A stretch of DNA of 64,000 nt, from contig JAEUVB010000023.1 in assembly GCA_016786845.1 (NCBI GenBank), positions 310,001 through 374,000 on the forward strand, written 5' to 3'. The position numbers and the translations under genes are program-made. Each line of letters opens with the position of its first letter. Position 1 is the first letter of the stretch. Of this stretch, positions 18,123-27,681 are shown in pieces. The DNA is from Chitinophagaceae bacterium (GTDB taxonomy: Bacteria; Bacteroidota; Bacteroidia; Chitinophagales; Chitinophagaceae). A model generated the notes under the pieces. That model was given only the letters and a program-made list of their open reading frames with translations, was not told the origin of the DNA and did no database searches.

Positions 18123-19228
18123 AGAAACTGATCTTATCCATTTTAAAATACGCTTCATTACCGTTTGCTTTGCTTTATGGCTTAGTGGTCTTTTTGAGAA
18201 ATAAATTTTATGACCTAGGCATTTTCAATTCCATTGAATTTAGTCTTCCGGTGATCTGTGTTGGAAACATCACGGTTGGCGGCACCGGCAAAAGTCCGCA
18301 TATCGAATACCTGATCGAATTGCTTTCGACGCGTTACAAAGTAGCGACTTTGAGCCGGGGCTATGGCCGGCATAGTCGTGGTTTTAGAATTGCAGACCCT
18401 CATACGAATGCACGTGAAATCGGCGACGAGCCTTATCAATTCAAATCCAAATACCCTTTTGTAGAAGTTGCAGTGGCCGAAGAGCGCATGACTGCCATTC
18501 CGCAATTATTGCAGCGTAAACCTCAATTGGATATTATTCTCCTCGATGATGCCTTTCAACATCGCACGGTCAGGGCGGGCTTCAATATTTTACTAACGGA
18601 TTATGGCCGATTATTTACGAAAGATTATATCATGCCCTTTGGTCTGCTGCGCGAAAGTCGCAAGGCGGCCAAACGTGCCCAAACCATCATTGTTTCAAAG
18701 TGCCCGCCGGACATGAGTGAAAAAGAAAAATTGGAATTGACCCGGTCTATCCTACCTTTGCCGGGTCAGACGATTTATTTTAGCTCAATAGTTTACCAAA
18801 ACATTTACCCGCTGACACCCGATGCCCCTCACCCCAATTCGGCGACAGAAATCCTTTTAGTCTGCGGTATTGCTAACCCGGAACCCCTTGTCGCTCACCT
18901 CAAAACAAAATTTAAAACTGTCAATCTCCTTCGATTTAAAGACCATCATTATTATACAGATGAAGATATCGAAGAAATCAAAGCAGCCTTCGATCATATC
19001 AAAACAACCAACAAAACCATACTGACCACCGAAAAAGATGCGGCCCGACTGATGCTTCATAAGGATCTGATCCACAAACATCAACTTCCCTTTTTTGCCC
19101 AAGGAATCCGCACAAGATTTTTGTTTAACGAAGGTGAAGCATTCAATGAAGAAATTACCCGATTTGTGCAACAATACATTCCTGACTTACCTCAGGATGA
19201 AATCTACGAGGAAATTACTCCTCAATAA
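18119..19228 (+). CDS. lpxK: Tetraacyldisaccharide 4'-kinase
   Basis: 369 residues. Phosphorylates the 4' position of the lipid A disaccharide precursor at the cytoplasmic face of the inner membrane. An N-terminal hydrophobic helix (ASLPFALLYGLVVFLRNKFYD) is followed by VGNITVGGTGKSPHIEYL (Walker A, GGTGKSP at 54-60), LSRGYGRHSRG, IGDEPYQFKSKYP and ILLDDAFQHRTV (Walker B-like region with the catalytic Asp). All are standard LpxK motifs, and the length is near the usual 330-370. Overlaps the upstream gene by 4 nt and is followed 12 nt later by rnr. Confidence 0.95.
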   Translation: MKKLILSILKYASLPFALLYGLVVFLRNKFYDLGIFNSIEFSLPVICVGNITVGGTGKSPHIEYLIELLSTRYKVATLSRGYGRHSRGFRIADPHTNAREIGDEPYQFKSKYPFVEVAVAEERMTAIPQLLQRKPQLDIILLDDAFQHRTVRAGFNILLTDYGRLFTKDYIMPFGLLRESRKAAKRAQTIIVSKCPPDMSEKEKLELTRSILPLPGQTIYFSSIVYQNIYPLTPDAPHPNSATEILLVCGIANPEPLVAHLKTKFKTVNLLRFKDHHYYTDEDIEEIKAAFDHIKTTNKTILTTEKDAARLMLHKDLIHKHQLPFFAQGIRTRFLFNEGEAFNEEITRFVQQYIPDLPQDEIYEEITPQ

Positions 19229-19240
19229 ATTTAACTACAC

Positions 19241-21196
19241 ATGAAAGAAAGAAAAAATAATCAACGTAAAAGCCGAACAACGGCTTATGGCCCTGCCGTA
19301 AGCGGAAAATTAGACGTATCCCGTCAAGGTATGGGATATGTAACCGTACCCGGCATGGCCATCGATATTATCGTTAAAAAAGAGAACTTAAAAAATGCCA
19401 TGAATGGTGATACCGTTGAAGTGAGCATTATTAAACTGGGCAAAAATACCAAACGCCCGGAAGGCATCATCACCAAAGTGCTCAAACGTGGCCAAACTGA
19501 ATTGGTGGGGACCGTAGACATGAATTTGAAATTTGCCTTCGTCATTCCGGATAATAAAAACTTCACGAAAGACATCTTCATTTCCGAAAAGAACGCTGTT
19601 GGTTTAAAAACCGGCGACCGGGTCATCGTGAAAATTACGGAATGGAATGAACACATGAAGAATCCTGAAGGAATCATCACGGACCATTTAACAGCAGACC
19701 GCATCAATGAAATCGCGATGAAAGAAATTCTCTTATCGGCAGGTTTCAATTTGGAATTCCCTAAAGAGGTAATGCAAGAACTGGAACGTATTCCGAATGC
19801 GATTACCCCTGAAGATATTCGAGACCGATGGGACATGCGTGATATCCTCACTATCACCATCGACCCGCATGATGCAAAAGATTTCGATGACGCCATCTCC
19901 TATCAAAAACTGGAAAACGGTCACCACGAAATCGGCGTCCATATTGCGGATGTCGGACATTATATTTTACCGGATACAGCCTTAGACAAAGAAGCATTTC
20001 ATCGTGCCACATCCGTTTATTTGCCGGATCGCGTATTACCCATGCTGCCCGAAAAAATATCCAATGAACTTTGTTCACTTCGCCCGCATGAAGATAAACT
20101 GACTTTTTCTGTTGTGTTTGAAATGGACGATCAAGCACAGGTCAAAAATTTTCGGATAGCTAAAACCATCATCCATTCCGAACGTCGATTTACGTATGAA
20201 GAAGTACAGGCCATCATTGAAGGCGGAGAAGGTGACCACAGAGATGTGATCATGACATTACACCTATTGACCCAAACAATACGCAAGCGTAAATTTGAAG
20301 CCGGTGCGATCAATTTCCTCAGTGAGGAAGCTCGCTTCTTATTAGACGAACATGGCGTGCCTTATGCCGTTCAAATTAAAACCAGCGAAGAGTCTCATCA
20401 ACTGATTGAAGAACTGATGCTCCTGGCCAATAAAACTGTTGCCGAATATGTCAGTAAGGTACGATTGAAAGGAAAACAAATTCCTTTCCCTTACCGTATC
20501 CATGACACACCCGATATCGACAAGCTTAAAACCTTTGCAGAATTTGCATCACGATTCGGACATACTTTCGACTTACGTTCGCCTGAAGCTATTGCCAAGT
20601 CCTTTAATAAAATGATTGCCCATACCGGACAACATCCGGAAGATGAAATATTACATACCCTCGGCATTCGCACCATGTCGAAAGCGGTTTATTCGCCCGA
20701 CAATATCGGACACTACGGACTCGCTTTTGAATTCTATTGCCACTTCACCTCCCCTATTCGTCGCTACCCCGATGTATTGGTGCACAGGGTCTTATTGGAA
20801 TGTTTAAAGGAAGATATTCATCCACTCAAACGCATGAAAGAAATGTGTGATCATTGCAGTGAGCGGGAACGTAAGGCCATGGAAGCTGAGCGTGAAGGAG
20901 GCAAGTATAAGCAAGTTGAATTTATGCAGAAGTTTATTGGCGAAGAATTCGATGCTGTGGTGACGGGTGTCTCCAACTTCGGTTTTTGGGCTGCCACAGT
21001 CGAACATCGTTGCGAGGGACTGATACAACTTCAAAACATGAGTTCACGCGATGAATTTATCTACGACGAGAGACAATTTGCGTTGATTGGAAAACGGTCT
21101 AAAACGAAATATCAAATTGGCAAAGCCATACGGGTTCGCGTCGCAGCAGCTAATCTTGAAAAGCGTCAGATTGATTTTGAATTGATTGAGGGGTAA
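19241..21196 (+). CDS. rnr: Ribonuclease R (RNB family 3'-5' exoribonuclease)
   Basis: 651 residues. A cold-shock-like OB domain (YVTVPGMAIDIIVKKENL) and a second OB region lead into the RNB catalytic domain with TIDPHDAKDFDDAIS (206-220), whose aspartates bind the two Mg2+ ions. HIADVGHYI and YLPDRVLPMLPEKISNELCSLRP follow. A C-terminal S1 domain begins at GEEFDAVVTGVSNFGFW. Degrades structured RNA processively in the cytoplasm and helps RNA quality control. Shorter than E. coli RNase R (813) because the N-terminal helix-turn-helix and the basic tail are missing. Confidence 0.94.
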   Translation: MKERKNNQRKSRTTAYGPAVSGKLDVSRQGMGYVTVPGMAIDIIVKKENLKNAMNGDTVEVSIIKLGKNTKRPEGIITKVLKRGQTELVGTVDMNLKFAFVIPDNKNFTKDIFISEKNAVGLKTGDRVIVKITEWNEHMKNPEGIITDHLTADRINEIAMKEILLSAGFNLEFPKEVMQELERIPNAITPEDIRDRWDMRDILTITIDPHDAKDFDDAISYQKLENGHHEIGVHIADVGHYILPDTALDKEAFHRATSVYLPDRVLPMLPEKISNELCSLRPHEDKLTFSVVFEMDDQAQVKNFRIAKTIIHSERRFTYEEVQAIIEGGEGDHRDVIMTLHLLTQTIRKRKFEAGAINFLSEEARFLLDEHGVPYAVQIKTSEESHQLIEELMLLANKTVAEYVSKVRLKGKQIPFPYRIHDTPDIDKLKTFAEFASRFGHTFDLRSPEAIAKSFNKMIAHTGQHPEDEILHTLGIRTMSKAVYSPDNIGHYGLAFEFYCHFTSPIRRYPDVLVHRVLLECLKEDIHPLKRMKEMCDHCSERERKAMEAEREGGKYKQVEFMQKFIGEEFDAVVTGVSNFGFWAATVEHRCEGLIQLQNMSSRDEFIYDERQFALIGKRSKTKYQIGKAIRVRVAAANLEKRQIDFELIEG

Positions 21197-21678
21197 ATGG
21201 ACAATGATTCAAATGACGGATCACACATGGTTTTATTTCTTTTTGATCTGCATTCATTTCCGTTGAAGCATCCTAACACAAGGTCATTAAAAAACAATGT
21301 TTCAACTACGTTTGTTCGAATTGAGAAAATTCTGATTCACACATGATCATTATTAACACAGAGTTGCTCAGCGCAAACACGCACAGAGTTGCTCAGAGTT
21401 CTGAAAATTCTGAAATACTGTATTTCCTGATTCAGACAATATAATTATTAACACAGAGTTGCTCAGAGCAAACACGCACAGAGTGTCTCAGCGTTCTGAA
21501 AATTCTAAAATTCTGTGAATGACGCTTGTCCGTACTTATTCGGGGCCTGTCCCGGTTATCCGGGGATTCAGACAAAAAAAGGAGATATCAAAATACAAAT
21601 TCTATTAGCCACTTCAATCCCATTAGGATCCATGTAATGGGTTTATTCCAACGACTTATAGGAGTCCGTTCAAGTTTT
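21197..21678. repeat. 482-bp repeat-filled gap: duplicated CACAGAGTTGCTCAG unit plus TTCTGAAAATTCTAAAATTCTG sequence
   Basis: No gene was found in this gap between the convergent rnr and beta-barrel genes. A ~71-nt unit beginning TATTAACACAGAGTTGCTCAG occurs twice, at 21351-21421 and 21446-21516 (offset 95 nt), with few differences. Each copy runs into TTCTGAAAATTCTgAAATaCTG-type sequence, and TGATTCAGACAA lies between them. GGGGATTCAGACAAAAAAAGG follows at about 21563-21583. The TTCTGAAATTCT and GGGGATTCAGACAAA parts recur at 52741-52834 and 59563-59750, so this belongs to a dispersed family. Confidence 0.75.
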
Positions 21679-22353
21679 TTAAAACCGATAATTCACCGAC
21701 AATCTATTCATAGGCGAACAAATGATGTTCACGGTTTGAAATTGCCCGGCATTATATTTTATTTCTGCACCCATTTCATAGCTAACCGATAAATTGTGAC
21801 AGATGGGGCGGCGGATACCAAAAGCCGGGTTGATGCCTATGCTGTAGGTTGTGCCCTTATTATCAATGGATTTCGCCCATTCGCCATAACCTGTATATTG
21901 AAGAGATTCATTGGCGCGCTCTACATATTGTACCACATCTGCAGCGATATAAGTCTTCATACACTCACAATCAGATAAGCGATAGGATACACCTGTAGCT
22001 AAACGAAGTTGAGAAAATTTACCATCATAATTACGTCCGAAATAAAGTTGATTGTATTCACGGGTCTCCTGATAATAGTTCAATGAAGCCCTGAATTTCA
22101 ATCGACGATTGATGGCATAACCATAATAAATTGCCGGGGCAGAAAATGAACTTTTACGCTTGGTTTCATCCGGCAGTATTGTATTCACTTTGGTATTGTT
22201 ATACGTTTTGCCTTTCACTTTAATGCCTTCATCTCCGTTGTGATAAAATTGGACGATACCCGGACCGATACCGATTTCACTTCGCTTACACTGAGCTTGC
22301 AAAACATTGGAAGCAACGACAAGACAAATGATGGTTAAGTAGAACGTTTTCAT
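21679..22353 (-). CDS. Outer-membrane beta-barrel protein, unknown function
   Basis: 224 residues from MKTFYLTIICLVVASNVLQAQ, a signal peptide cleaved near residue 21. The mature part alternates hydrophobic and polar residues in strands (KFRASLNYYQETREYNQLYF, SQLRLATGVSYRL, NLSVSYEMGAEIKY) and ends in a terminal Phe (RLSVNYRF), the C-terminal signature of BAM-inserted barrels. Four cysteines sit in the mature part. No specific family recognised. The frame extends to a TTG at 22374, but that codon lies within the predicted promoter TATATTTG (22372-22379), which decides the ATG at 22353. Confidence 0.75.
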   Translation of the reverse strand: MKTFYLTIICLVVASNVLQAQCKRSEIGIGPGIVQFYHNGDEGIKVKGKTYNNTKVNTILPDETKRKSSFSAPAIYYGYAINRRLKFRASLNYYQETREYNQLYFGRNYDGKFSQLRLATGVSYRLSDCECMKTYIAADVVQYVERANESLQYTGYGEWAKSIDNKGTTYSIGINPAFGIRRPICHNLSVSYEMGAEIKYNAGQFQTVNIICSPMNRLSVNYRF

Positions 22354-22371
22354 GATGGATGTATTTAGATT

Positions 22372-22379
22372 CAAATATA
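22372..22379 (-). promoter_or_regulatory. Predicted -7 element (TATATTTG) of the beta-barrel gene
   Basis: Exact TAnnTTTG match on the minus strand, 18 nt before the ATG at 22353. It rules out the longer reading frame. Confidence 0.55.
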
Positions 22380-22544
22380 CTGAATATCATACAAGAAAAA
22401 TCTTTCTATGACAGGATTTCACCGATTTACTAATGGCTAACGTACAAAGAATTGACATGAGCACTATACCCCCGGAAATCAAATGAAGTTTGGTTTTTCT
22501 CTAGATTATTATGCCGTCAATCATAAAAATCATCACTTAGGAAG

Positions 22545-22552
22545 TAGATTTG
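22545..22552 (+). promoter_or_regulatory. Predicted -7 element (TAGATTTG) of the aspartokinase gene
   Basis: Exact TAnnTTTG match 26 nt before the ATG at 22579. It lies inside the longer open frame that begins at 22483, so translation should start at 22579. Confidence 0.5.
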
Positions 22553-22578
22553 CCGCACAAACACACGCAACTTATTCC

Positions 22579-23844
22579 ATGCAAGTATTCAAATTCGGCG
22601 GCGCATCCATCGAAACACCGGAAAGAGCCCGTAAAGTCCTGAGCATCATTACTGCCCATGTAGAATCGCCTTTACTGGTGATCATTTCTGCCAAGGGGAA
22701 AACGACCAATGCGCTCGAAAAGATTGCCGAAGCCTATTTCCGTGAAGATGCCGAAGAAGCACAACGCCTCTTTGCCGAATTGGAAGCCGACCATATCGCA
22801 TATGCCGAAGAATTGCTGGGCACCCGGGAGCATGCTGTCTTCAATAAACTGCGCGAATGTTGTACGGAAATTTCATGGGTGCTGAGTGAACCTCATGGCA
22901 GGGAATATGATTATTACTACGATCAAATCGTGAGTGTGGGCGAATTGCTGTCTACCGCTATCCTCGCCGCAGCCCTCAAAGATCAGGGTATACATACTGA
23001 ATGGACCGATGTGCGCGACATCATGAAGACCGATGACAATTACCGCGATGCCAATATTCAATGGGAAATGACGGAACAGTTGGCAAGCACCCATTTCAAT
23101 AAAGCGTTCGCCACCCATCAAGTGGTCGTCACTCAGGGCTTTATCGGATCGACGGATGAAAATAATTCGGTGACCCTGGGCCGGGAAGGCAGCGACTATA
23201 CGGCTGCTGTTTTTGCGAATATCCTGAATGCCAAACGAGTTACTATCTGGAAAGATGTGCCAAGTCTATTGAATGCTGACCCGAGGATATTCCCGAATAC
23301 CGTGCCCATTCCCGAGATCAGTTTCCGTGAAGTGATCGAAATGGCCTATTATGGTGCACAGGTCATACATCCCAAGACCATCAAACCCCTTTTCGCTAAA
23401 AATATTCCACTCTATGTTCGTTGCTTCATCGATCCTTCCCTGCCCGGCACCCTCATACACAGCAAACCGGAGGTGAAACGTTACCCACCCATTATGGTAT
23501 TGAAAACCAAACAGGTGTTGTTGCAGGTCTATACCCGCGACTATTCCTTCATTACCGAAGAGAATCTCAGCCGTATTTACAACCTCTTTCATGATTGCAA
23601 AATCAAGATCAACCTGATACAGAATGCCGCCATCAGTTTTGTGGCCTGTATTGATAATCATCCGGAAAGATTGGAGAAATTATTGGAAGTCCTTCAGAAA
23701 GAATATGATGTGAGGAGGAACGAAGATCTGTTTCTCTTTACGGTGAGACATTATACCCAGCATGTATTGAAAGAGGAACTCAAGGACAGAACAGTACTGT
23801 TGACGCAAAAGACCCGGCAAACCATACAAATGGTGGTGCGGTAA
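22579..23844 (+). CDS. lysC: Aspartate kinase (monofunctional)
   Basis: 421 residues. Phosphorylates L-aspartate in the first step of lysine, threonine, methionine and diaminopimelate synthesis. FKFGGASIETPERARKV at the very N-terminus is the ATP-binding signature, followed by VIISAKGKTTNALE, TQGFIGSTDENNSVTLGREGSDYTA (substrate region) and VWKDVP-like TIWKDVPSLLNADPR. The C-terminal ~130 residues are ACT-type regulatory sequence, suggesting feedback control. No homoserine dehydrogenase is fused. The frame is open from 22483, but FKFGGAS homology and the promoter at 22545 fix the ATG at 22579. The neighbours are unrelated to amino-acid synthesis. Confidence 0.93.
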   Translation: MQVFKFGGASIETPERARKVLSIITAHVESPLLVIISAKGKTTNALEKIAEAYFREDAEEAQRLFAELEADHIAYAEELLGTREHAVFNKLRECCTEISWVLSEPHGREYDYYYDQIVSVGELLSTAILAAALKDQGIHTEWTDVRDIMKTDDNYRDANIQWEMTEQLASTHFNKAFATHQVVVTQGFIGSTDENNSVTLGREGSDYTAAVFANILNAKRVTIWKDVPSLLNADPRIFPNTVPIPEISFREVIEMAYYGAQVIHPKTIKPLFAKNIPLYVRCFIDPSLPGTLIHSKPEVKRYPPIMVLKTKQVLLQVYTRDYSFITEENLSRIYNLFHDCKIKINLIQNAAISFVACIDNHPERLEKLLEVLQKEYDVRRNEDLFLFTVRHYTQHVLKEELKDRTVLLTQKTRQTIQMVVR

Positions 23845-23916
23845 TTGGCAGGTATTCGCTAACTTTAACGCATTCAATCCCGTCTTTACACAAAGAATTA
23901 TCCTAATTTAGCTAAT

Positions 23917-26127
23917 ATGAATATGCCTGCTTTACCCCTGAAATCTGCCATCCTTTATATACTGTGTTTAGTCGCCTCGCCGCTTGTACAGGCTCAGTGG
24001 CAGGGTAAAGTGTATGAATCGTTTCAGGATGCAGCCGTCACCGCATCCGGCAACCCCATATTATCTCCCTGGTGCGGTGGAATCAATTCGGTGCAAATCA
24101 ATCATGCCGATATCAATAACGACGGCAAAAATGATCTCGTGCTCTATGATCAAAATAATGATCTGATCAAAACCTTCATCAATACCGGTAGTAGCGGGCA
24201 AATGAAATATACCTACGATCCGATGTATGCCGCCAACTTTCCCTATATCCATAATTATATGCTGCTGCGCGACTACAATTGCGACGGCGTGCCGGATCTG
24301 TATCAAAAAGGATTGTATGGTGTGGCGGTTTGGAAAGGATATTATCAAAACAATGAATTGAAATTTACTTTTTTCAAGGACCTCTTCTTCCCGGGCACCA
24401 ATGGCCCCGTGAATGTGTATGTGCAGCCGGGAGATATTCCGACCATTGCTGATATGGACAACGATGGCGATTTGGATATCATGTCGTTTGAAGTCTTGGG
24501 CGCTCAATTGATCTATTACAAAAACATGCGCGTGGAAGATGGTCTGCCTTGTGACAGTATCAAGATGGTGGAGTTTGATAATTGCTGGGGAAAGTTCTTC
24601 CAGAATATCAACCGCACGGTTGTCACAGGCGTTTCGTGTAAAGGCATTGCGGCATCGAATAAAAAAAGCCGACATACCGGCAATTGCATCCTGCATATTG
24701 ATATGGAAGGCGATGGTGATCTGGATTTTGTCGGCGGCAATGTTTCTTTCAATGATGCGCAGGTACTTTACAACAACGGTTCGGATATAGTTCTCGTTCA
24801 AGACTCTACGTATAATCACAACGGACATATCCTTCAAATGCCTTCATGGCCCTCCCCGTTTCATATTGATATCGACAACGATGGAGAAAAGGATCTATTG
24901 TTTAGCAGTCATAACGACAATCTCACATCGGCCAATTACAATGCCGTGGCCTGGTATAAAAATTATGGAACAAGCACTGCACCGAATTACATATATGAAC
25001 ACGATTCATTGCTCACGCCCGACATGATTGATGTGGGCACTTACAGCTATCCTACTTTTTTCGATTATGATAAAGATGGCAAGAAAGATCTCTTCATCGG
25101 CACAGAAGGTTATCTCGACAATAATACCCTGGTGCAAAAAGCTAAGCTTGCCTATTATAAAAATACCAGCGTATCGGGAACAGTTTCGTTTGAATTGATC
25201 ACCAAAGATTTTCTCAACCTGAGCAGCAAGAATTATAAAGGGATATTCCCAACATTCGGGGATGCCACCGGCGATGGTATCGATGATCTGGTGCTTGGCA
25301 ATGTGGATGGATATATTGCATTGTATAAAAACTTTGCAACCGCCAATACCCTCACACCCAACTTCATGTGGAGTACCGACAGTATCCCGGGCATCGATGT
25401 GGGAAAATACAGTACACCGGTTGTATTCGATTTCGATCAGGATGGCAAGACGGATTTATTGATCGGCAATCAATTGGGCAAACTCGCTTACTACCGCGAT
25501 ACGAGTTCCACGAGTCAGAAGAAACTTTCTCTGCTCACCGTTTCACTCGGTAATTTTCTTGCCGGTGCTACCGGATCTTTTTATGGCTATTGCGCACCCT
25601 TTATCGGCAAGATGGATAATACCGGAAAAGACTTTCTCCTCATCGGCAATATCGATGGCACGATTGCGCGCTACGATACCTTCATCAATAACTACAATGA
25701 TTTTAGTCGCATCGATTCAAATTATTCACTCATTCAAGTACCGAATCGATCTGTACCTGCCGTTGCCGATTTGGATGGAGATGGGAAATACGAAATGGTG
25801 GTTGGAAATAAAATGGGTGGACTGCATTATTACAAACAGGTGCTCAATATGGACGTGAGTGTACGAAATGTAGAACCCACTGCTTACAAAGTCGACTACT
25901 ACCCCAACCCTACAGACGACATTCTTTATCTAAGATTCGTAAATGACCCCGGAAAAGTGAATGCGCAATTGACTTTAGCTGATCTTTCCGGTCGTGTATT
26001 ACGATCCGAAACTTTTGCGGCATCTCACATTCATTCCTTTGATGTGAAGGGTATGGCACCGGGTGTATATATTGCTCGGCTACACATTGGTGGCCAAGTG
26101 ATCAGTCAGAAAGTGATCAAGAAGTAA
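23917..26127 (+). CDS. FG-GAP/VCBS-repeat secreted protein with type A T9SS domain
   Basis: 736 residues. Signal peptide ends near VQAQ (residue 27). At least seven calcium-binding FG-GAP/VCBS repeats follow, each with a D-x-D/N-x-D-G-x-x-D loop: DINNDGKND, DMDNDGDLD, DMEGDGDLD, DIDNDGEKD, DYDKDGKKD, DFDQDGKTD, DLDGDGKYE. These should build a beta-propeller of integrin alpha type. The tail VDYYPNPTDDILYLRF ... GMAPGVYIARLHIGGQ is a type A sorting domain. Predicted to be exported and attached at the surface, perhaps for binding. No enzymatic motif. A near-promoter TAATTTAG lies just upstream of the ATG. Confidence 0.88.
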   Translation: MNMPALPLKSAILYILCLVASPLVQAQWQGKVYESFQDAAVTASGNPILSPWCGGINSVQINHADINNDGKNDLVLYDQNNDLIKTFINTGSSGQMKYTYDPMYAANFPYIHNYMLLRDYNCDGVPDLYQKGLYGVAVWKGYYQNNELKFTFFKDLFFPGTNGPVNVYVQPGDIPTIADMDNDGDLDIMSFEVLGAQLIYYKNMRVEDGLPCDSIKMVEFDNCWGKFFQNINRTVVTGVSCKGIAASNKKSRHTGNCILHIDMEGDGDLDFVGGNVSFNDAQVLYNNGSDIVLVQDSTYNHNGHILQMPSWPSPFHIDIDNDGEKDLLFSSHNDNLTSANYNAVAWYKNYGTSTAPNYIYEHDSLLTPDMIDVGTYSYPTFFDYDKDGKKDLFIGTEGYLDNNTLVQKAKLAYYKNTSVSGTVSFELITKDFLNLSSKNYKGIFPTFGDATGDGIDDLVLGNVDGYIALYKNFATANTLTPNFMWSTDSIPGIDVGKYSTPVVFDFDQDGKTDLLIGNQLGKLAYYRDTSSTSQKKLSLLTVSLGNFLAGATGSFYGYCAPFIGKMDNTGKDFLLIGNIDGTIARYDTFINNYNDFSRIDSNYSLIQVPNRSVPAVADLDGDGKYEMVVGNKMGGLHYYKQVLNMDVSVRNVEPTAYKVDYYPNPTDDILYLRFVNDPGKVNAQLTLADLSGRVLRSETFAASHIHSFDVKGMAPGVYIARLHIGGQVISQKVIKK

Positions 26128-26162
26128 AAGATTCTTAACCACTTCATTTTTATTGATCAGAT

Positions 26163-26255
26163 TTTTTGGGCGGCGAACACGCTTTCCGCTGCAAGTCCTC
26201 ACTCCTCCTGCGTCGTCACTGCGGGCTTTCCGCTGCAATCGTTGCCGCGGGGCAG
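26163..26255 (+). repeat. Dispersed repeat, GGGCGGCAGACACGC family, copy B
   Basis: TTTTTTGGGCGGCGAACACGCTTTCC, then CTCCTGCGTCGTCACTGCGGGCTTTCC. The sequence matches, over most of its length, the reverse complement of 59822-59912. It lies between the convergent FG-GAP and AT-rich orphan genes. Confidence 0.75.
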
Positions 26256-26312
26256 GTATGGCCGGAGATATTAGGTTTGAACAATTATAAAGCTATAGCT
26301 ATTAGCAAAAAA

Positions 26313-26888
26313 TTAGAAGCGTTTATAAATATGAACAAAATTACTATATACAGGTATGGATTTTACCTTTGAAAATTCCAAAAACAAAACGATTTGAAGG
26401 TAATAACTACCCGGGGGTAATTCCTTTATATCATAGATTAGGTCACTAGATATATTCCAAGAAACTATCTCATTTGGTTGAACGGTTAAAAAAGTTTGTA
26501 TTTTATCTACAATGTGATAATGTCTCTCTAAGTTGATTCTTTCCTTCAACGTATCCTTAAATATTAACACTGCGAAAGTATTTGATAGACCAAACGTAAA
26601 ATCACATATGTCTATATCTTTCTCCATATTTATTTTCGAAATCCCTGTATTTTGTAAACGTAATAAAAAAATATCCCTACCATCCATCCACTTGCGTCTT
26701 TCAGTCATTTCAACATTAGAGTATAGCGTATCAGACAAAGCAAACAATTTAATAGTAGCATTAGGAATTCCAGGATCTGATACCATTTCTTTTTGAGCAA
26801 AGCAAATTGTAAACACAAATACAAAAAGTAACACCAAGAATACTTTGGAATATATTTTAGTCATCATATTGTTTATACTCATTTGCAT
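26313..26888 (-). CDS. AT-rich orphan gene, secreted protein of unknown function
   Basis: 191 residues. Met1, Met8 and Met9 precede a signal peptide (KVFLVLLFVFVFTICFAQ), so the start may be 26888, 26867 or 26864. The mature part is beta-rich (IFLLRLQNTGISKINMEKDIDICDF ... PPGSYYLQIVLFLEF) and looks like an immunoglobulin-type fold, but no family is recognised. Base composition is strikingly AT-rich compared with neighbours, as in the orphan gene at 56198. A dispersed repeat lies beyond its 3' end and a degenerate 21-bp repeat array begins about 250 bp beyond its 5' end. Recent acquisition is likely. Confidence 0.6.
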   Translation of the reverse strand: MQMSINNMMTKIYSKVFLVLLFVFVFTICFAQKEMVSDPGIPNATIKLFALSDTLYSNVEMTERRKWMDGRDIFLLRLQNTGISKINMEKDIDICDFTFGLSNTFAVLIFKDTLKERINLERHYHIVDKIQTFLTVQPNEIVSWNISSDLIYDIKELPPGSYYLQIVLFLEFSKVKSIPVYSNFVHIYKRF

Positions 26889-27140
26889 TCATTTAAATTT
26901 CAATTCCCAATATTTACTTCCTAAAAAATAACCGTCCCGCTAAGTATATTGCTCCGGGCCACGATATGTTTCCAAATCTGCATACACCATCAAATAGAAT
27001 CATCTATTTCGTTATTAATCTTGTGGCGAAGAATAGAGCATAATTATCCAAACATTCGAATCATTAAATATCATTATAAAAGTAAGGAATAATATTCTAA
27101 ATATGACTGGATCATATGAATGTACCGAATAGCACACATT

Positions 27141-27645
27141 TCCCCGCTAACATTTTTGGACTTCCCCAAACCTTAAACATATTCCCCGCCAACAACTTTA
27201 CACTCCCCGCAATCTTAAATATTTTCCCCGCCAACATTTTAAAACTCCCCGCCAACACATTTGGACTCCCCGGCAAGTCATTTGGGACTCCCGCCGGTCT
27301 GGCGGAACGTCCCTAAATCTTTGCGGCTTTCCCCTCGAACTATGCGGGTATCCTCTGGAAGCTTCAGGGTATAACCCACCGCCATTGGGGAAACATCGCC
27401 AAGCTTCAGTGACATCTCCGATATGTATAGGGGACTCCTCCCAAGTTCGAGGGTTTCCCCTTGCACTTCAAGGCACTCCCCATTGGGGCAACGGGGAGTC
27501 CAAATGAGGTAGCGGGGAGTCCAAATGAGGTAAGGGGGGATGTTAAAATGTTGGCGGGCATAGTATTTATCCCTGCGGGTACTAAATTCCTATTGTCGGG
27601 TATTGTTAAAACAGGTTGGAGACTAGTTTCCAATGTCGAGGGGGC
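27141..27645. repeat. Degenerate ~21-bp tandem array with two oppositely oriented arms
   Basis: About 25 units. In the left arm a CCC/CCCC cluster recurs at 27142, 27164, 27184, 27205, 27226, 27247, 27268, 27290, 27311, 27331, 27352 and on to 27478, mostly every 20-22 nt. The clearest units read TCCCCGCCAACATTTTAAAAC. In the right arm the clusters are GGG/GGGG at 27493, 27514, 27534, 27556, 27577, 27598, 27618 and 27640, again ~21 nt apart. Parts of the arms are reverse complements: CCCGCCAACATTTTAA (left) against 27543-27558, and CATTTGGACTCCCCG against the right arm. Open frames with a seven-residue period occur on both strands because 21 is a multiple of 3; I do not regard them as genes. 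The flanks 26889-27140 are AT-rich with nothing recognisable. Confidence 0.85.
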
Positions 27646-27681
27646 GAATTCTTAGAATGAAAATATCCCTTCTCCCTAAAT

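Noticed and set aside
24061..24837. 258-codon frame opposite the FG-GAP gene
   Set aside because: Shadow frame created by repeated GAT/ATC-rich calcium-loop codons on the other strand.
27116..27655. Reading frames on both strands with seven-residue repeats such as FPANIxx
   Set aside because: Periodicity comes from the 21-bp DNA units; frames are open on both strands equally and none has a promoter or conserved domain.
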